A stretch of 64,000 nucleotides of DNA. Source: Enterococcus viikkiensis. Its GTDB lineage: Bacteria > Bacillota > Bacilli > Lactobacillales > Enterococcaceae. The translations under genes were made by a program, and so were the position numbers. The stretch covers positions 186,001 through 250,000 of the forward strand of contig NZ_BJDW01000001.1 in the NCBI RefSeq assembly GCF_005405345.1, in the 5' to 3' direction. The notes beneath the pieces are model-generated. The model searched no databases. It was given only the letters and a program-made list of their open reading frames with translations, and was not told the DNA's origin. Positions 1 to 6,156 of the stretch are shown here, piece by piece; within the stretch, counting starts at the first letter, position 1; every line of letters starts with the position of its first letter.

Positions 1-213
1 GAGTTTCATTCGAATACCGTATATCATTCAACTAATTTTGTTAAATAAATCGCAAAACTAAATTAACTTTCTCAGGACATTCTTAACCCTCATTCTAGCT
101 TTTTATACAAGGGAAAACAACATCCTTTCACAAAGTCTTATCCCATTTTCTTCAATTAAATTTTATAAAAAATCAAATAAAAAATTACCAAGTATTTGCT
201 TTTGGGAAAATTA

Positions 214-251
214 AAAACCAGCCAAGCTTCGGATCTGCTCTGACTGGTTTT
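214..251 (-). terminator. Hairpin terminator after the small-peptide locus
   Basis: AAAACCAG at 214-221 pairs with CTGGTTTT at 244-251. Read on the minus strand the stem ends in a T run, directly after the hydrophobic reading frame that ends at 255. The stem is A/T-capped, so it could act in both directions. Confidence 0.6.
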
Positions 252-254
252 ATA

Positions 255-373
255 TTAAATAATTGTGGTAACAATCGTGATTGCCCCTAAAATGACTCCT
301 AGCACATTCGCTATAATAATGAGTATATTTTCTTTTGCACAGAAATATGGATTACCTGTTCTTTCTTGTCCAT
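255..373 (-). pseudogene. Frameshifted small hydrophobic membrane peptide (toxin-like)
   Basis: A strong ribosome binding site (GAGAGGTG, 5 nt spacing) precedes an ATG at 373. That frame encodes MDKKEQVIHISVQKK and stops after 20 residues at 311. Another frame continues without a stop to 255 and encodes a very hydrophobic stretch containing ILIIIANVLGVILGAITIV. One frame change in the A-rich overlap would join them into a charged-then-hydrophobic peptide of about 40 residues, followed at once by a terminator. Size and layout resemble type I toxin or small membrane peptide genes, but I recognise no family. It may be a dead gene, a frameshifting gene or chance. Confidence 0.35.
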
Positions 374-443
374 AAAAACACCTCTCCCATATTCCGTAGT
401 TTATCTTGAATAAATAAGTAAAAAGAAGCGAATAAATAAAAAA

Positions 444-476
444 AGCCCCACCCCTTGCTACACAAGGGATAGAGCT
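444..476 (-). terminator. Terminator of the rplU-prp-rpmA operon
   Basis: On the minus strand a stem with the arms AGCTCTATCCCTTG and CAAGGGGTGGGGCT is followed by a run of seven T, 9 nt after the rpmA stop codon. Confidence 0.85.
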
Positions 477-484
477 AATTGTAA

Positions 485-778
485 TTAAGCTTCTTGAGCT
501 ACTGGGTAAACAGACACTTGTTTTTTGTCGCGACCTTTACGTTCGAAACGTACTACGCCGTCAACTTTAGCAAACAATGTGTCATCGCCACCGATACCAA
601 CATTAACACCAGGGAAAATTTTAGTACCACGTTGACGGTAAAGAATTGATCCACCAGTAACAGTTTGACCGTCAGCACGTTTAGCGCCTAAACGTTTTGA
701 TTCTGAATCACGTCCGTTAGATGTTGAACCGCCACCTTTTTTGTGGGCGAATAATTGTAAGTTCATATTCATTAACAT
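485..778 (-). CDS. rpmA: 50S ribosomal protein L27 precursor
   Basis: L27 of the large ribosomal subunit lies near the peptidyl transferase centre. The 97-residue product has the family signature [20 protein letters not shown] and a basic body. Its N-terminus [11 protein letters not shown] precedes HKKGGG. This is the cleavable extension typical of Firmicutes, removed after FA by the protease Prp, whose gene lies 12 bp upstream. The ATG at 778 was chosen because AGGAGG lies 8 nt before it; a GTG three codons upstream is in frame but poorly spaced. It is last in the rplU-prp-rpmA operon. Processing is inferred from the family and was not observed. Confidence 0.95.
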   Translation of the reverse strand: MLMNMNLQLFAHKKGGGSTSNGRDSESKRLGAKRADGQTVTGGSILYRQRGTKIFPGVNVGIGGDDTLFAKVDGVVRFERKGRDKKQVSVYPVAQEA

Positions 779-790
779 GAGCTGCACCTC

Positions 791-1141
791 CTATGGTTTA
801 GATTGTGTTTGGACTTCGATGAAATCCAAATAGTCTTTTTCGATTGATTGCAAGCCTAACAATAAATGCTCTAGCAAAATTTGTGAGATATTCATCTGCT
901 CTTGGGTCAACGAATCATTTATTTCCATTGAAACATGAAGGTAACCACCTTCATCATCATTGGTTTCGATGTTCGGAATGACACCCGCTAGTGCATCCAA
1001 GCTATTTACCGTACTGATAGCTAACGCGGAAACAGCTGCACAGACGATATCACTACCGTAAGGACCTGCTTCAGCATGACCCGTCAGCGTAAATTCACTG
1101 ATTAGACCCGCTTGGTTTCGAGTGAATGTACCTTTGATCAA
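791..1141 (-). CDS. prp: Ribosomal-processing cysteine protease Prp
   Basis: Prp removes the N-terminal extension of L27 in Firmicutes, a step essential in Staphylococcus aureus. The gene sits between rplU and rpmA as in other Firmicutes. Visible motif: GHAEAGPYGSDIVCAAVSAL, containing the catalytic His and Cys of the family. With the TTG start at 1141 these fall at H22 and C34, the numbering used for the S. aureus enzyme. The TTG is preferred because GAAGG lies 8 nt upstream and the product then begins MIKGTF; a GTG at 1150 in the same frame has no proper spacing. The product is a cytoplasmic protein of 116 residues. Confidence 0.92.
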   Translation of the reverse strand: MIKGTFTRNQAGLISEFTLTGHAEAGPYGSDIVCAAVSALAISTVNSLDALAGVIPNIETNDDEGGYLHVSMEINDSLTQEQMNISQILLEHLLLGLQSIEKDYLDFIEVQTQSKP

Positions 1142-1158
1142 CTTAGGCACCTTCTTTT

Positions 1159-1467
1159 TTATGCTTTGATTGAGTCAATGACAACTTTAGTGTAAGGTTG
1201 ACGATGACCTTGTTTACGGTGTGAATGTTTTTTAGGTTTGTATTTGAAAGTTACGACTTTCTTTTGTTTGCCGTGTTTTTCTACAGTTCCTTCAACAGTT
1301 GCACCTTCAACGATAGGAGCTCCTACTTTCGTAGATTCGCCGCCTACTAAAACGACTTGGTCGAAGACAACTTTTTCGCCAGCTTCAACGTCTAATTTTT
1401 CAATGTAGACTGCTTGACCTTCTTCAACTTTGATTTGTTTACCGCCAGTTTTGATGATTGCGTACAT
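1159..1467 (-). CDS. rplU: 50S ribosomal protein L21
   Basis: L21 binds 23S rRNA in the large subunit. The 102-residue product starts [18 protein letters not shown] and ends with the basic [19 protein letters not shown] region that defines the family. An AGGAGGTG site lies 8 nt before the ATG. It is the first gene of rplU-prp-rpmA, preceded by a structured leader of about 110 nt and a strong promoter, so expression is probably tuned at the RNA level. Confidence 0.97.
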   Translation of the reverse strand: MYAIIKTGGKQIKVEEGQAVYIEKLDVEAGEKVVFDQVVLVGGESTKVGAPIVEGATVEGTVEKHGKQKKVVTFKYKPKKHSHRKQGHRQPYTKVVIDSIKA

Positions 1468-1481
1468 GCTTGTGGCACCTC

Positions 1482-1576
1482 CTTATATAATATACTTAGA
1501 CTCGCCATCCCAAGTGACCGAAGTACTTACTACTTGTTCTGTGCGGTTGTAGCTGTGGGTTCCACAATTACAACAT
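1482..1576 (-). ncRNA. L21 leader-like structured 5' UTR
   Basis: The transcript from the promoter at 1581-1609 has a long leader before rplU. It contains a TGTGG/CCACA hairpin (around 1556-1570), the conserved-looking CCGCACAGAACAAG, and a second stem pairing CAAGT with ACTTG around a TTCG segment, ending GGGATGGCGAGTC. Position and sequence match the Firmicutes L21 leader, in which the RNA is thought to sense a ribosomal protein. Assignment is from memory of the family; a covariance search would settle it. Confidence 0.6.
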
Positions 1577-1580
1577 TCAT

Positions 1581-1609
1581 ATTCTACTAAAAAAGATAGG
1601 CTAAGTCAA
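1581..1609 (-). promoter_or_regulatory. Promoter of rplU-prp-rpmA
   Basis: Minus-strand TTGACT (1604-1609) and TAGAAT (1581-1586) are separated by 17 bp, close to the SigA consensus. It sits back to back with the promoter of the plus-strand gene at 1669. Confidence 0.8.
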
Positions 1610-1619
1610 TGATTAATTA

Positions 1620-1651
1620 TTGACGCGGCGCCAGCTTTTTTCTACTATAAT
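1620..1651 (+). promoter_or_regulatory. Promoter of the UDG-methyltransferase pair
   Basis: TTGACG at 1620-1625 is followed after 17 bp by TACTAT at 1643-1648; a perfect TATAAT at 1646-1651 overlaps it with a 20-bp spacer. The start codon at 1669 lies just downstream, giving a very short leader. Confidence 0.65.
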
Positions 1652-1668
1652 AAGACGAGGTGATAATA

Positions 1669-2316
1669 ATGGACTATCCAACCGATTTAGTTGACCTAGT
1701 AGCAAAACGTTCAACGGGCTTTCAACTGGAAGGTTTCATTGCGGGTCAAGGACCTATTCATCCAAAACTAATGTTAGTGGGCGAAGCACCTGGTCGAAAA
1801 GAAGTAGAGAACCATATTCCCTTTTCTGGTGCCGCTGGTAAAGAACTGATTCGAGCGATGGAATCGATTGGACTCACCCGAGAGAATACGTATATTACGA
1901 GTGCTGTCAGAAGCCGTCCCTACAAAGTATTAGAGCGTTTGGATAAACGAACGCAGAAAAATGAATTCGTTTATCCGAATCGAATACCAAACAAAAAAGA
2001 AATTTTAGCTCACGCTCCGCTTTTAGATTATGAATTGTCACAGGTCCAACCAAAAATTATCGCTACACTGGGCAACATCGGCTTACAACGTCTGTTAGGA
2101 CCAAAATGGCTGATCAGCGAAAAGCACGGGACTGTCTATCGTGGATCGATCTTGGAATTAAATGACACGCTGGATCGTTATCAACTATCAAAAAGAGAAT
2201 ACAATGTCCTCCCCCTTTTTCATCCAGCAGCTATTTTTTACAATCGCTCGCTCACTGAAAAAATCAAGGAAGACTGGATCCTATTAGGAAATTTACTAGA
2301 GAAAGAGGACGAATAA
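1669..2316 (+). CDS. Uracil-DNA glycosylase superfamily protein
   Basis: The 215-residue product has the two motifs of the UDG superfamily: GEAPGRKEVE near residue 40, followed by IPFSGAAGKEL, and FHPAAIFYNRS near residue 188. These correspond to the water-activating and DNA-intercalating loops of type 4/5-like enzymes, which remove uracil from DNA. Unlike classical type 4 UDGs it contains no cysteine, so it cannot hold their 4Fe-4S cluster. The ATG at 1669 is used because GAGGTGA lies 5 nt upstream. The next gene starts one base after its stop codon, so the two are co-transcribed. Actual glycosylase activity is uncertain. Confidence 0.75.
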   Translation: MDYPTDLVDLVAKRSTGFQLEGFIAGQGPIHPKLMLVGEAPGRKEVENHIPFSGAAGKELIRAMESIGLTRENTYITSAVRSRPYKVLERLDKRTQKNEFVYPNRIPNKKEILAHAPLLDYELSQVQPKIIATLGNIGLQRLLGPKWLISEKHGTVYRGSILELNDTLDRYQLSKREYNVLPLFHPAAIFYNRSLTEKIKEDWILLGNLLEKEDE

Positions 2317-2985
2317 ATGCGCAACGAGATGATGTACCGCCCAATTATTAACGAAGATATTTTGCATTACTTACGAACGGAGCAAAAGCAATTGACTGGA
2401 AAATTAGGAGAGTTGGAAGAACTCGCGCATGAAAATGGTGTGCCGGTGATTCCCCACGAAACCGTCGTCTTCTTGCAATTCCTATTGAAACAAAAACAAC
2501 CGAAAAACGTGTTAGAAATTGGAACGGCTATCGGCTTCTCAGCTAGTTTAATGGCCGAATCCATTGGTAAAGAGGCTAAAATCACCACGATTGATCGGTT
2601 CCCAGTGATGATCGAAAAAGCCAAAGCGAACTTTGAAAAACTAGGCTTACAGGATCAAGTGACTTTATTAGAAGGTGATGCTGCTGATTTACTAAGCACA
2701 CTGGAAGGTCCTTATGATTTTATTTTTATGGACAGTGCTAAATCTAAATATATCGCCTTCTTGCCAGAATGTTTGCGTTTATTGGCTGATAACGGTGTGC
2801 TGATGGTGGATGATATTTTCCAAGCCGGCACCGTGTTGAAAGGCATCGAAGAAATCCCACGAAAAAATCGTGCGATTCATCGGCATTTGAATGAGTTCTT
2901 AGAGGAAGTCACAAAATCTCCCGAACTAACCTCCACCTTATTGCCATTGGGTGACGGCGTAGCGTTAATTTCAAAAAACAACTAA
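2317..2985 (+). CDS. trmR: Class I SAM O-methyltransferase, TrmR/YrrM-like
   Basis: This 222-residue protein has the Rossmann SAM motif VLEIGTAIGFSASLMAE near residue 65, an acidic TTIDRFP at the end of strand 2, and FIFMDSAKSKY and LMVDDIFQAG with the metal-binding acidic residues of the COMT-like family. Bacillus YrrM (TrmR) of this family methylates 5-hydroxyuridine at tRNA position 34 to 5-methoxyuridine, and that is the likely role here. The ATG follows the stop codon of the upstream gene directly (TAAATG), with AGAGGA before it. A strong terminator follows. Confidence 0.8.
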   Translation: MRNEMMYRPIINEDILHYLRTEQKQLTGKLGELEELAHENGVPVIPHETVVFLQFLLKQKQPKNVLEIGTAIGFSASLMAESIGKEAKITTIDRFPVMIEKAKANFEKLGLQDQVTLLEGDAADLLSTLEGPYDFIFMDSAKSKYIAFLPECLRLLADNGVLMVDDIFQAGTVLKGIEEIPRKNRAIHRHLNEFLEEVTKSPELTSTLLPLGDGVALISKNN

Positions 2986-2992
2986 TAGATAA

Positions 2993-3030
2993 GACGGAAA
3001 TTTGAAACTTTTTTGAATTTCCGTCTTTTT
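2993..3030 (+). terminator. Terminator after trmR-like gene
   Basis: A perfect 10-bp stem pairs GACGGAAATT (2993-3002) with AATTTCCGTC (3016-3025), followed by TTTTT. Confidence 0.9.
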
Positions 3031-3032
3031 AC

Positions 3033-3060
3033 TTGTACCTGAAAAAATTTGGCGTACACT
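3033..3060 (+). promoter_or_regulatory. Promoter of the DUF915 hydrolase gene
   Basis: TTGTAC (3033-3038) and TACACT (3055-3060) with a 16-bp spacer, 26 bp before the start codon. Confidence 0.45.
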
Positions 3061-3086
3061 AGGGAACTGAAATGGAGGAATTTCCT

Positions 3087-3923
3087 ATGAAAAAGAAAAT
3101 AGGAATCATCATATCGATCATTATAGTGTGTTTTGTCGGAATGGTTCTATTTAAAACGAAAAATTCCGCTCATGCCTCGAAAAAAATCGAAACACCCTTA
3201 GCTATCCCTGCACCAGTCATCATGGTACCTGGGACAAATGGCGATGTCGATCGCTTTGATAGTCTAGTGAATTCTCTAAAAGAAACAGAAAAAAATGTTG
3301 ATGAAATAAAAATCACGGTTAACAAAGACGATTCCATTACGTCATCTGGACAATTTACCAAAAAGACCAAACGGCCCATCATCGCGATTGCCTTCGAAGA
3401 CGGTTCAGACCCTTCTTTGCCTAAACAAGCAGGGTGGTTCCAAAAAGCCTTGGAGTATGCTGAGAAACATTATACTTTCAACACCTATGACTACTTAGGT
3501 TATTCTAATGGCGGCTTGATTATTACCGGCTACTTGGAAAATGAGCAAAAGAGTAACGATCCTGCGCTCTATCATTTGATTACACTAGGAACTCCGTACA
3601 ACGATACCTCGTGGGACTACAACGAAAACAACTCGACCTTCACCAAACCAAAGGCTAAGAGCGACTTGTTGAAGTATTACTTGAAAAACAAGCAGAATAT
3701 TCCTAAAAACATAACGGTCTATAATATTGCCGGCAATGTAGACAACCAAAATACGGACACTACCGTCCCTTTGACTAGCGTCTTAGCTGGTCGGCTGATT
3801 TATGGCGATAGTGAGAAATATAAAGAAATCATCGTCAACGAGCAATCCGATCATGGCTCACTGATTGAAAATCCGAAAACGTTGAAGTTAATCAAAGAAT
3901 ATCTATTTGAATCAGTAAAATAA
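3087..3923 (+). CDS. DUF915-family alpha/beta hydrolase, membrane-anchored or secreted
   Basis: The 278-residue protein begins MKKKIGIIISIIIVCFVGMV, a signal peptide or N-terminal anchor, so the catalytic part is extracellular. VIMVPGTNG is the oxyanion-side strand, DYLGYSNGGLIITGY carries the nucleophile serine (GYSNGG), DNQNTDTTVPLTS probably supplies the acid, and SDHGSLIENP the histidine. This is the DUF915 cell-surface hydrolase layout; substrate unknown, perhaps a lipid ester. An ATG at 3072 in the same frame is rejected because it overlaps the GGAGGA ribosome site that serves 3087. It is a single-gene unit with its own promoter. Confidence 0.8.
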   Translation: MKKKIGIIISIIIVCFVGMVLFKTKNSAHASKKIETPLAIPAPVIMVPGTNGDVDRFDSLVNSLKETEKNVDEIKITVNKDDSITSSGQFTKKTKRPIIAIAFEDGSDPSLPKQAGWFQKALEYAEKHYTFNTYDYLGYSNGGLIITGYLENEQKSNDPALYHLITLGTPYNDTSWDYNENNSTFTKPKAKSDLLKYYLKNKQNIPKNITVYNIAGNVDNQNTDTTVPLTSVLAGRLIYGDSEKYKEIIVNEQSDHGSLIENPKTLKLIKEYLFESVK

Positions 3924-3933
3924 CTGATTAGGA

Positions 3934-3962
3934 TTGACAAGCGAGTGTAGTTTTTCTATAAT
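3934..3962 (+). promoter_or_regulatory. Strong promoter of tRNA-Arg
   Basis: Perfect TTGACA (3934-3939) and TATAAT (3957-3962) with a 17-bp spacer, 21 bp before the tRNA. Confidence 0.92.
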
Positions 3963-3983
3963 AGCAATTGTTGCAAAACTACT

Positions 3984-4056
3984 GTCACAGTAGCTCAGCC
4001 GGATAGAGCATCCGCCTTCTAAGCGGACGGTCGGGGGTTCGAATCCCTCCTGTGAT
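3984..4056 (+). tRNA. tRNA-Arg (anticodon UCU)
   Basis: A 73-nt cloverleaf is visible. The acceptor arms are GTCACAG and CTGTGAT, the D stem GCTC/GAGC, the anticodon stem TCCGC/GCGGA with loop CTTCTAA (anticodon TCT, reading AGA), and the T loop TTCGAAT. The CCA end is not encoded. It is a single tRNA with a consensus promoter and its own terminator, not part of a tRNA cluster. I saw no attL/attR-like repeat beside it. Confidence 0.96.
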
Positions 4057-4062
4057 ATGTTT

Positions 4063-4100
4063 AAACCGTTAGGAATTCATTTTCCTAACGGTTTTTTGTT
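4063..4100 (+). terminator. Terminator of tRNA-Arg
   Basis: AAACCGTTAGGAA (4063-4075) pairs with TTCCTAACGGTTT (4082-4094), then more T. Confidence 0.9.
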
Positions 4101-4167
4101 GAATAATCTAGTTGATGTAGCCAGTTAGAAGGCACTGTGTGAAAGTCTCCCCTCTTAGATAGAAAAA

Positions 4168-4195
4168 AAGTGTCCAGAAGTTTCCTTCTGAACAC
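4168..4195 (-). terminator. Terminator of the small membrane protein gene
   Basis: On the minus strand GTGTTCAGAAGG pairs with CTTCTGGACAC around AAA, followed by seven T. Confidence 0.85.
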
Positions 4196-4204
4196 GCATG
4201 TTTT

Positions 4205-4471
4205 TTATTCTTTCACGGCTTTTGGTGCTACTAGCAACCAACACATTGCTAATCCTAAAACAATAAATAGTCCTGCACCTACGATATTCCCCTTCGTCAA
4301 CATCGCAAATGCGATTGTTCCGAATAGGCTGGCCACAGTCAAAACAATACCAGATTTTTGGATTGCCGTCAGATCAGCAAAAGTATTTCTAAAACCAATC
4401 GTTAATAATAAAGCGCCAACAAAAGAAGCAATCCCAAAAAGAATATGTCCCAGCAAAATAAGATTTTCCAT
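4205..4471 (-). CDS. Small integral membrane protein of unknown function
   Basis: The 88-residue hydrophobic protein has three or so predicted membrane segments (about residues 3-25, 42-62 and 67-82) and a short basic C-terminus ending APKAVKE. I recognise no catalytic motif or named family. The start is supported by GGGAGGTG 5 nt before the ATG. It is transcribed alone, with its own terminator, between the tRNA gene and a decayed region. Confidence 0.75.
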   Translation of the reverse strand: MENLILLGHILFGIASFVGALLLTIGFRNTFADLTAIQKSGIVLTVASLFGTIAFAMLTKGNIVGAGLFIVLGLAMCWLLVAPKAVKE

Positions 4472-4554
4472 GTCTACACCTCCCTCAAAGCCACTATACT
4501 AAAAAGGCGGAAAGAAGACGAAAATTGTGCTTGTGAGAAAAAAAGCGTGACACT

Positions 4555-4764
4555 TCATGAATCATTTCCATGAGACTTTTTTTTATTCAATTTGATAGCG
4601 AAAAATCGCCTGATGTCTCCCAGATACTGTTTTGCGGCATCATTGAGATTTCCAGTTATATCTTCCACATTTTTGGTGAGCCAGATCCCTTCTAAAGGAA
4701 AGAACGTATTCAACCTCTCCTTGTTGCTTTGGATGAAGCTGAAAAATTTTTTTTGAAACCCCAC
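4555..4764 (-). pseudogene. Probable fragment of a GNAT acetyltransferase gene
   Basis: A 69-codon open stretch contains FFSFIQSNKERLNTFFP and later DAAKQYLGDIRRFFAIKL. The order resembles the N-terminal third of RimJ/RimL-type GNAT N-acetyltransferases, which often show an N-x-x-x-L-x-x-x-x-P segment and then a helix leading to a FAI strand. The acetyl-CoA motif and the rest of the domain are absent, there is only a GTG start with no ribosome site, and a stop codon directly precedes it. I read it as decayed, but the family assignment is weak; a short unknown gene is possible. Confidence 0.3.
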
Positions 4765-5010
4765 TTACTTTTCAAGCAGTTAGATAGAATACTTCAACTC
4801 GTCCTGAAAAGCTTCCATATTGGGAGCACCTGCTCGTTTGCGCGTAATCCCTTTTCTGGCGAGACTGTGTCCACGTGGAGTATTTTTTTATACCGCATAA
4901 AGCTTCTCTTCTTTTTTCAATCCTACGTTTTTATTAAATTGCTCTTAGTCTGAAACTTTGGTAAATTAAGAAGTGAAAGCTCGTGATTCGAAATTATAAT
5001 TTAAGGAGGA
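4765..5010. other. Gene-poor stretch with another decayed reading frame
   Basis: On the minus strand, stops near 4893 and 4783 bound a 36-codon stretch containing KNTPRGHSLARKGITRKRAG followed by APNMEAFQDELKYSI. It has no start codon and no recognised family, but it looks compositionally protein-like. With the neighbouring fragment at 4555-4764 it suggests remnants of one or two lost genes. Confidence 0.25.
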
Positions 5011-5015
5011 GAACT

Positions 5016-5381
5016 ATGAAACTAGTTGTCTTAACGCAAGCATTGTCCGTTTACCAAGTTGCCGCATTGACTGAGTTGGACTTATCTCAACAGCCGCTAT
5101 TTATCGGTGTGACTGACGAGGAGATCTCTGTTGTTTCGGCCACAGATAAAGTCCCCGCTGACACTATTGAACGTGAAGACGGCTGGAAAGCCTTTAAAAT
5201 CGAAGGTGTACTAGATTTTAGTTTAGTTGGAATTCTAGCAAAGATCGCGCAACTGTTAGCAGCTGCCGATATCAGTATTTTTGCCGTCTCTACTTACAAT
5301 ACCGACTATATTTTAGTCAAAACAGAAAAACAAGCAGCTGCCAGTGCCATCCTCACTACAAACGGGTATGTGGTCGTATAA
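5016..5381 (+). CDS. ACT domain-containing protein
   Basis: This 121-residue protein matches small stand-alone ACT-domain proteins. The second half, FSLVGILAKIAQLLAAADIS followed by IFAVSTYNTDYILVKTE, is the beta-alpha-beta-beta core that binds amino acids in regulatory proteins; the first half looks like a second, diverged copy. The ligand is unknown. The ATG at 5016 has AAGGAGGAG 6 nt upstream; an in-frame ATT/GTG-side extension to 4983 has no ribosome site. A possible promoter is TTGCTC with TAAATT 17 bp later (about 4939-4968). It is transcribed alone and ends in a bidirectional terminator. Confidence 0.8.
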   Translation: MKLVVLTQALSVYQVAALTELDLSQQPLFIGVTDEEISVVSATDKVPADTIEREDGWKAFKIEGVLDFSLVGILAKIAQLLAAADISIFAVSTYNTDYILVKTEKQAAASAILTTNGYVVV

Positions 5382-5385
5382 AAAA

Positions 5386-5416
5386 GAAATCATTCTTCTA
5401 ATCAGAGGAATGATTT
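5386..5416. terminator. Bidirectional terminator
   Basis: GAAATCATTC pairs with GGAATGATTTC, with A run before and T run after, between two converging genes. Confidence 0.85.
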
Positions 5417-5417
5417 C

Positions 5418-5921
5418 TTATTTTTTTTTTTGATGAAATTGATGGATATTCGTCGGAACCAACAGCGCATAAAAAGTCATCAGTACCGCTAGCAAGAAGA
5501 GACTTACTTTTAAAACACCCATAATCTGAACATTCACTAAGATGCCAATATAAGGTAAATAGAAATACGGCCTTCCGATCAGGTTTCGTTTATGGACAAT
5601 GCCCATCTCCACTTTATCCGTATTATCCCCTTTGACAAAATACCCCTCCAAGCGATCGTCTACCGCCAAGACACGGCGTGTTTTGATTGCATTTCCTTGA
5701 TTCTCATAATAGGTAATTGGATCGCCCACATGAATATCTCGTTCCTCGTTTTTAACAAAAACCAACCCGCCTTTGCGGTATTGCGGCGCCATTTTATTAT
5801 CTCCTACGACATAGGGGGTAACATTGAGTATTTTGGGAATAACAATCGTTACTAGTGCTAGGATAAATAGAAAGAAGATCACAAAAATATATACTATCGT
5901 TATTTTTTTATGTTTACGCAC
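5418..5921 (-). CDS. Signal peptidase I-like membrane protein lacking the catalytic serine
   Basis: The 167-residue protein has an N-terminal membrane segment (about residues 8-28), an S26-like extracellular domain and a C-terminal membrane segment (about 135-155). This is the layout of the ER/archaeal-type signal peptidases such as SipW. The segment VVGDNKMAPQYRKGGLVFVK aligns with the catalytic strand that normally reads G-S-M-x-P, but lysine stands where the serine should be. YFVKGDNTDKVE matches the later conserved GD box. It is therefore probably catalytically dead, or works differently. The GTG at 5921 was chosen because GGAGG lies about 10 nt upstream; longer starts lack a site. It is divergent from the gene at 6157. 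Confidence 0.65.
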   Translation of the reverse strand: MRKHKKITIVYIFVIFFLFILALVTIVIPKILNVTPYVVGDNKMAPQYRKGGLVFVKNEERDIHVGDPITYYENQGNAIKTRRVLAVDDRLEGYFVKGDNTDKVEMGIVHKRNLIGRPYFYLPYIGILVNVQIMGVLKVSLFLLAVLMTFYALLVPTNIHQFHQKKK

Positions 5922-6030
5922 GCGTGGTTTTCCTCCGAATAAAGAATTTCCTCTTATTATTATCATAGCATATTTAGCAAAAAAATCCATTTTTTCATTA
6001 TGTAATGAACAAAAAGGCAGAATAAATTTT

Positions 6031-6058
6031 GAAAGATTTATGCTTTATGTTAAAATTA
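6031..6058 (+). promoter_or_regulatory. Possible promoter of the seven-helix protein gene
   Basis: TTGAAA and TAAAAT with a 16-bp spacer lie about 100 bp before the start codon. If used, transcription begins downstream of an in-frame ATG at 6040, which is why that start is rejected. The leader then contains an unused-looking AAGGGG and a hairpin formed by TAGAAATTTT and AAAATTTCTA just before 6157. Confidence 0.4.
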
Positions 6059-6156
6059 ACAGACATACACTATTGTATCTAGGTGTCTTTATAAAAAAGG
6101 GGTGTTATCTTATTCCGTTTCTTAGAAATTTTAAGGTTGTTTTTAAAAAATTTCTA

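Noticed and set aside
3984..4100. Integration site of a mobile element at tRNA-Arg
   Set aside because: No repeat of the tRNA 3' end, no integrase and no cargo region lie nearby.
4729..4953. Plus-strand open frame of 74 codons
   Set aside because: No ribosome site; composition looks like the reverse strand of the decayed minus-strand remnants.
5824..6156. N-terminal extension of the seven-helix protein upstream of 6157
   Set aside because: It overlaps the divergent gene and its promoter region, reads as non-protein sequence, and the likely transcription start lies downstream of its ATG codons.
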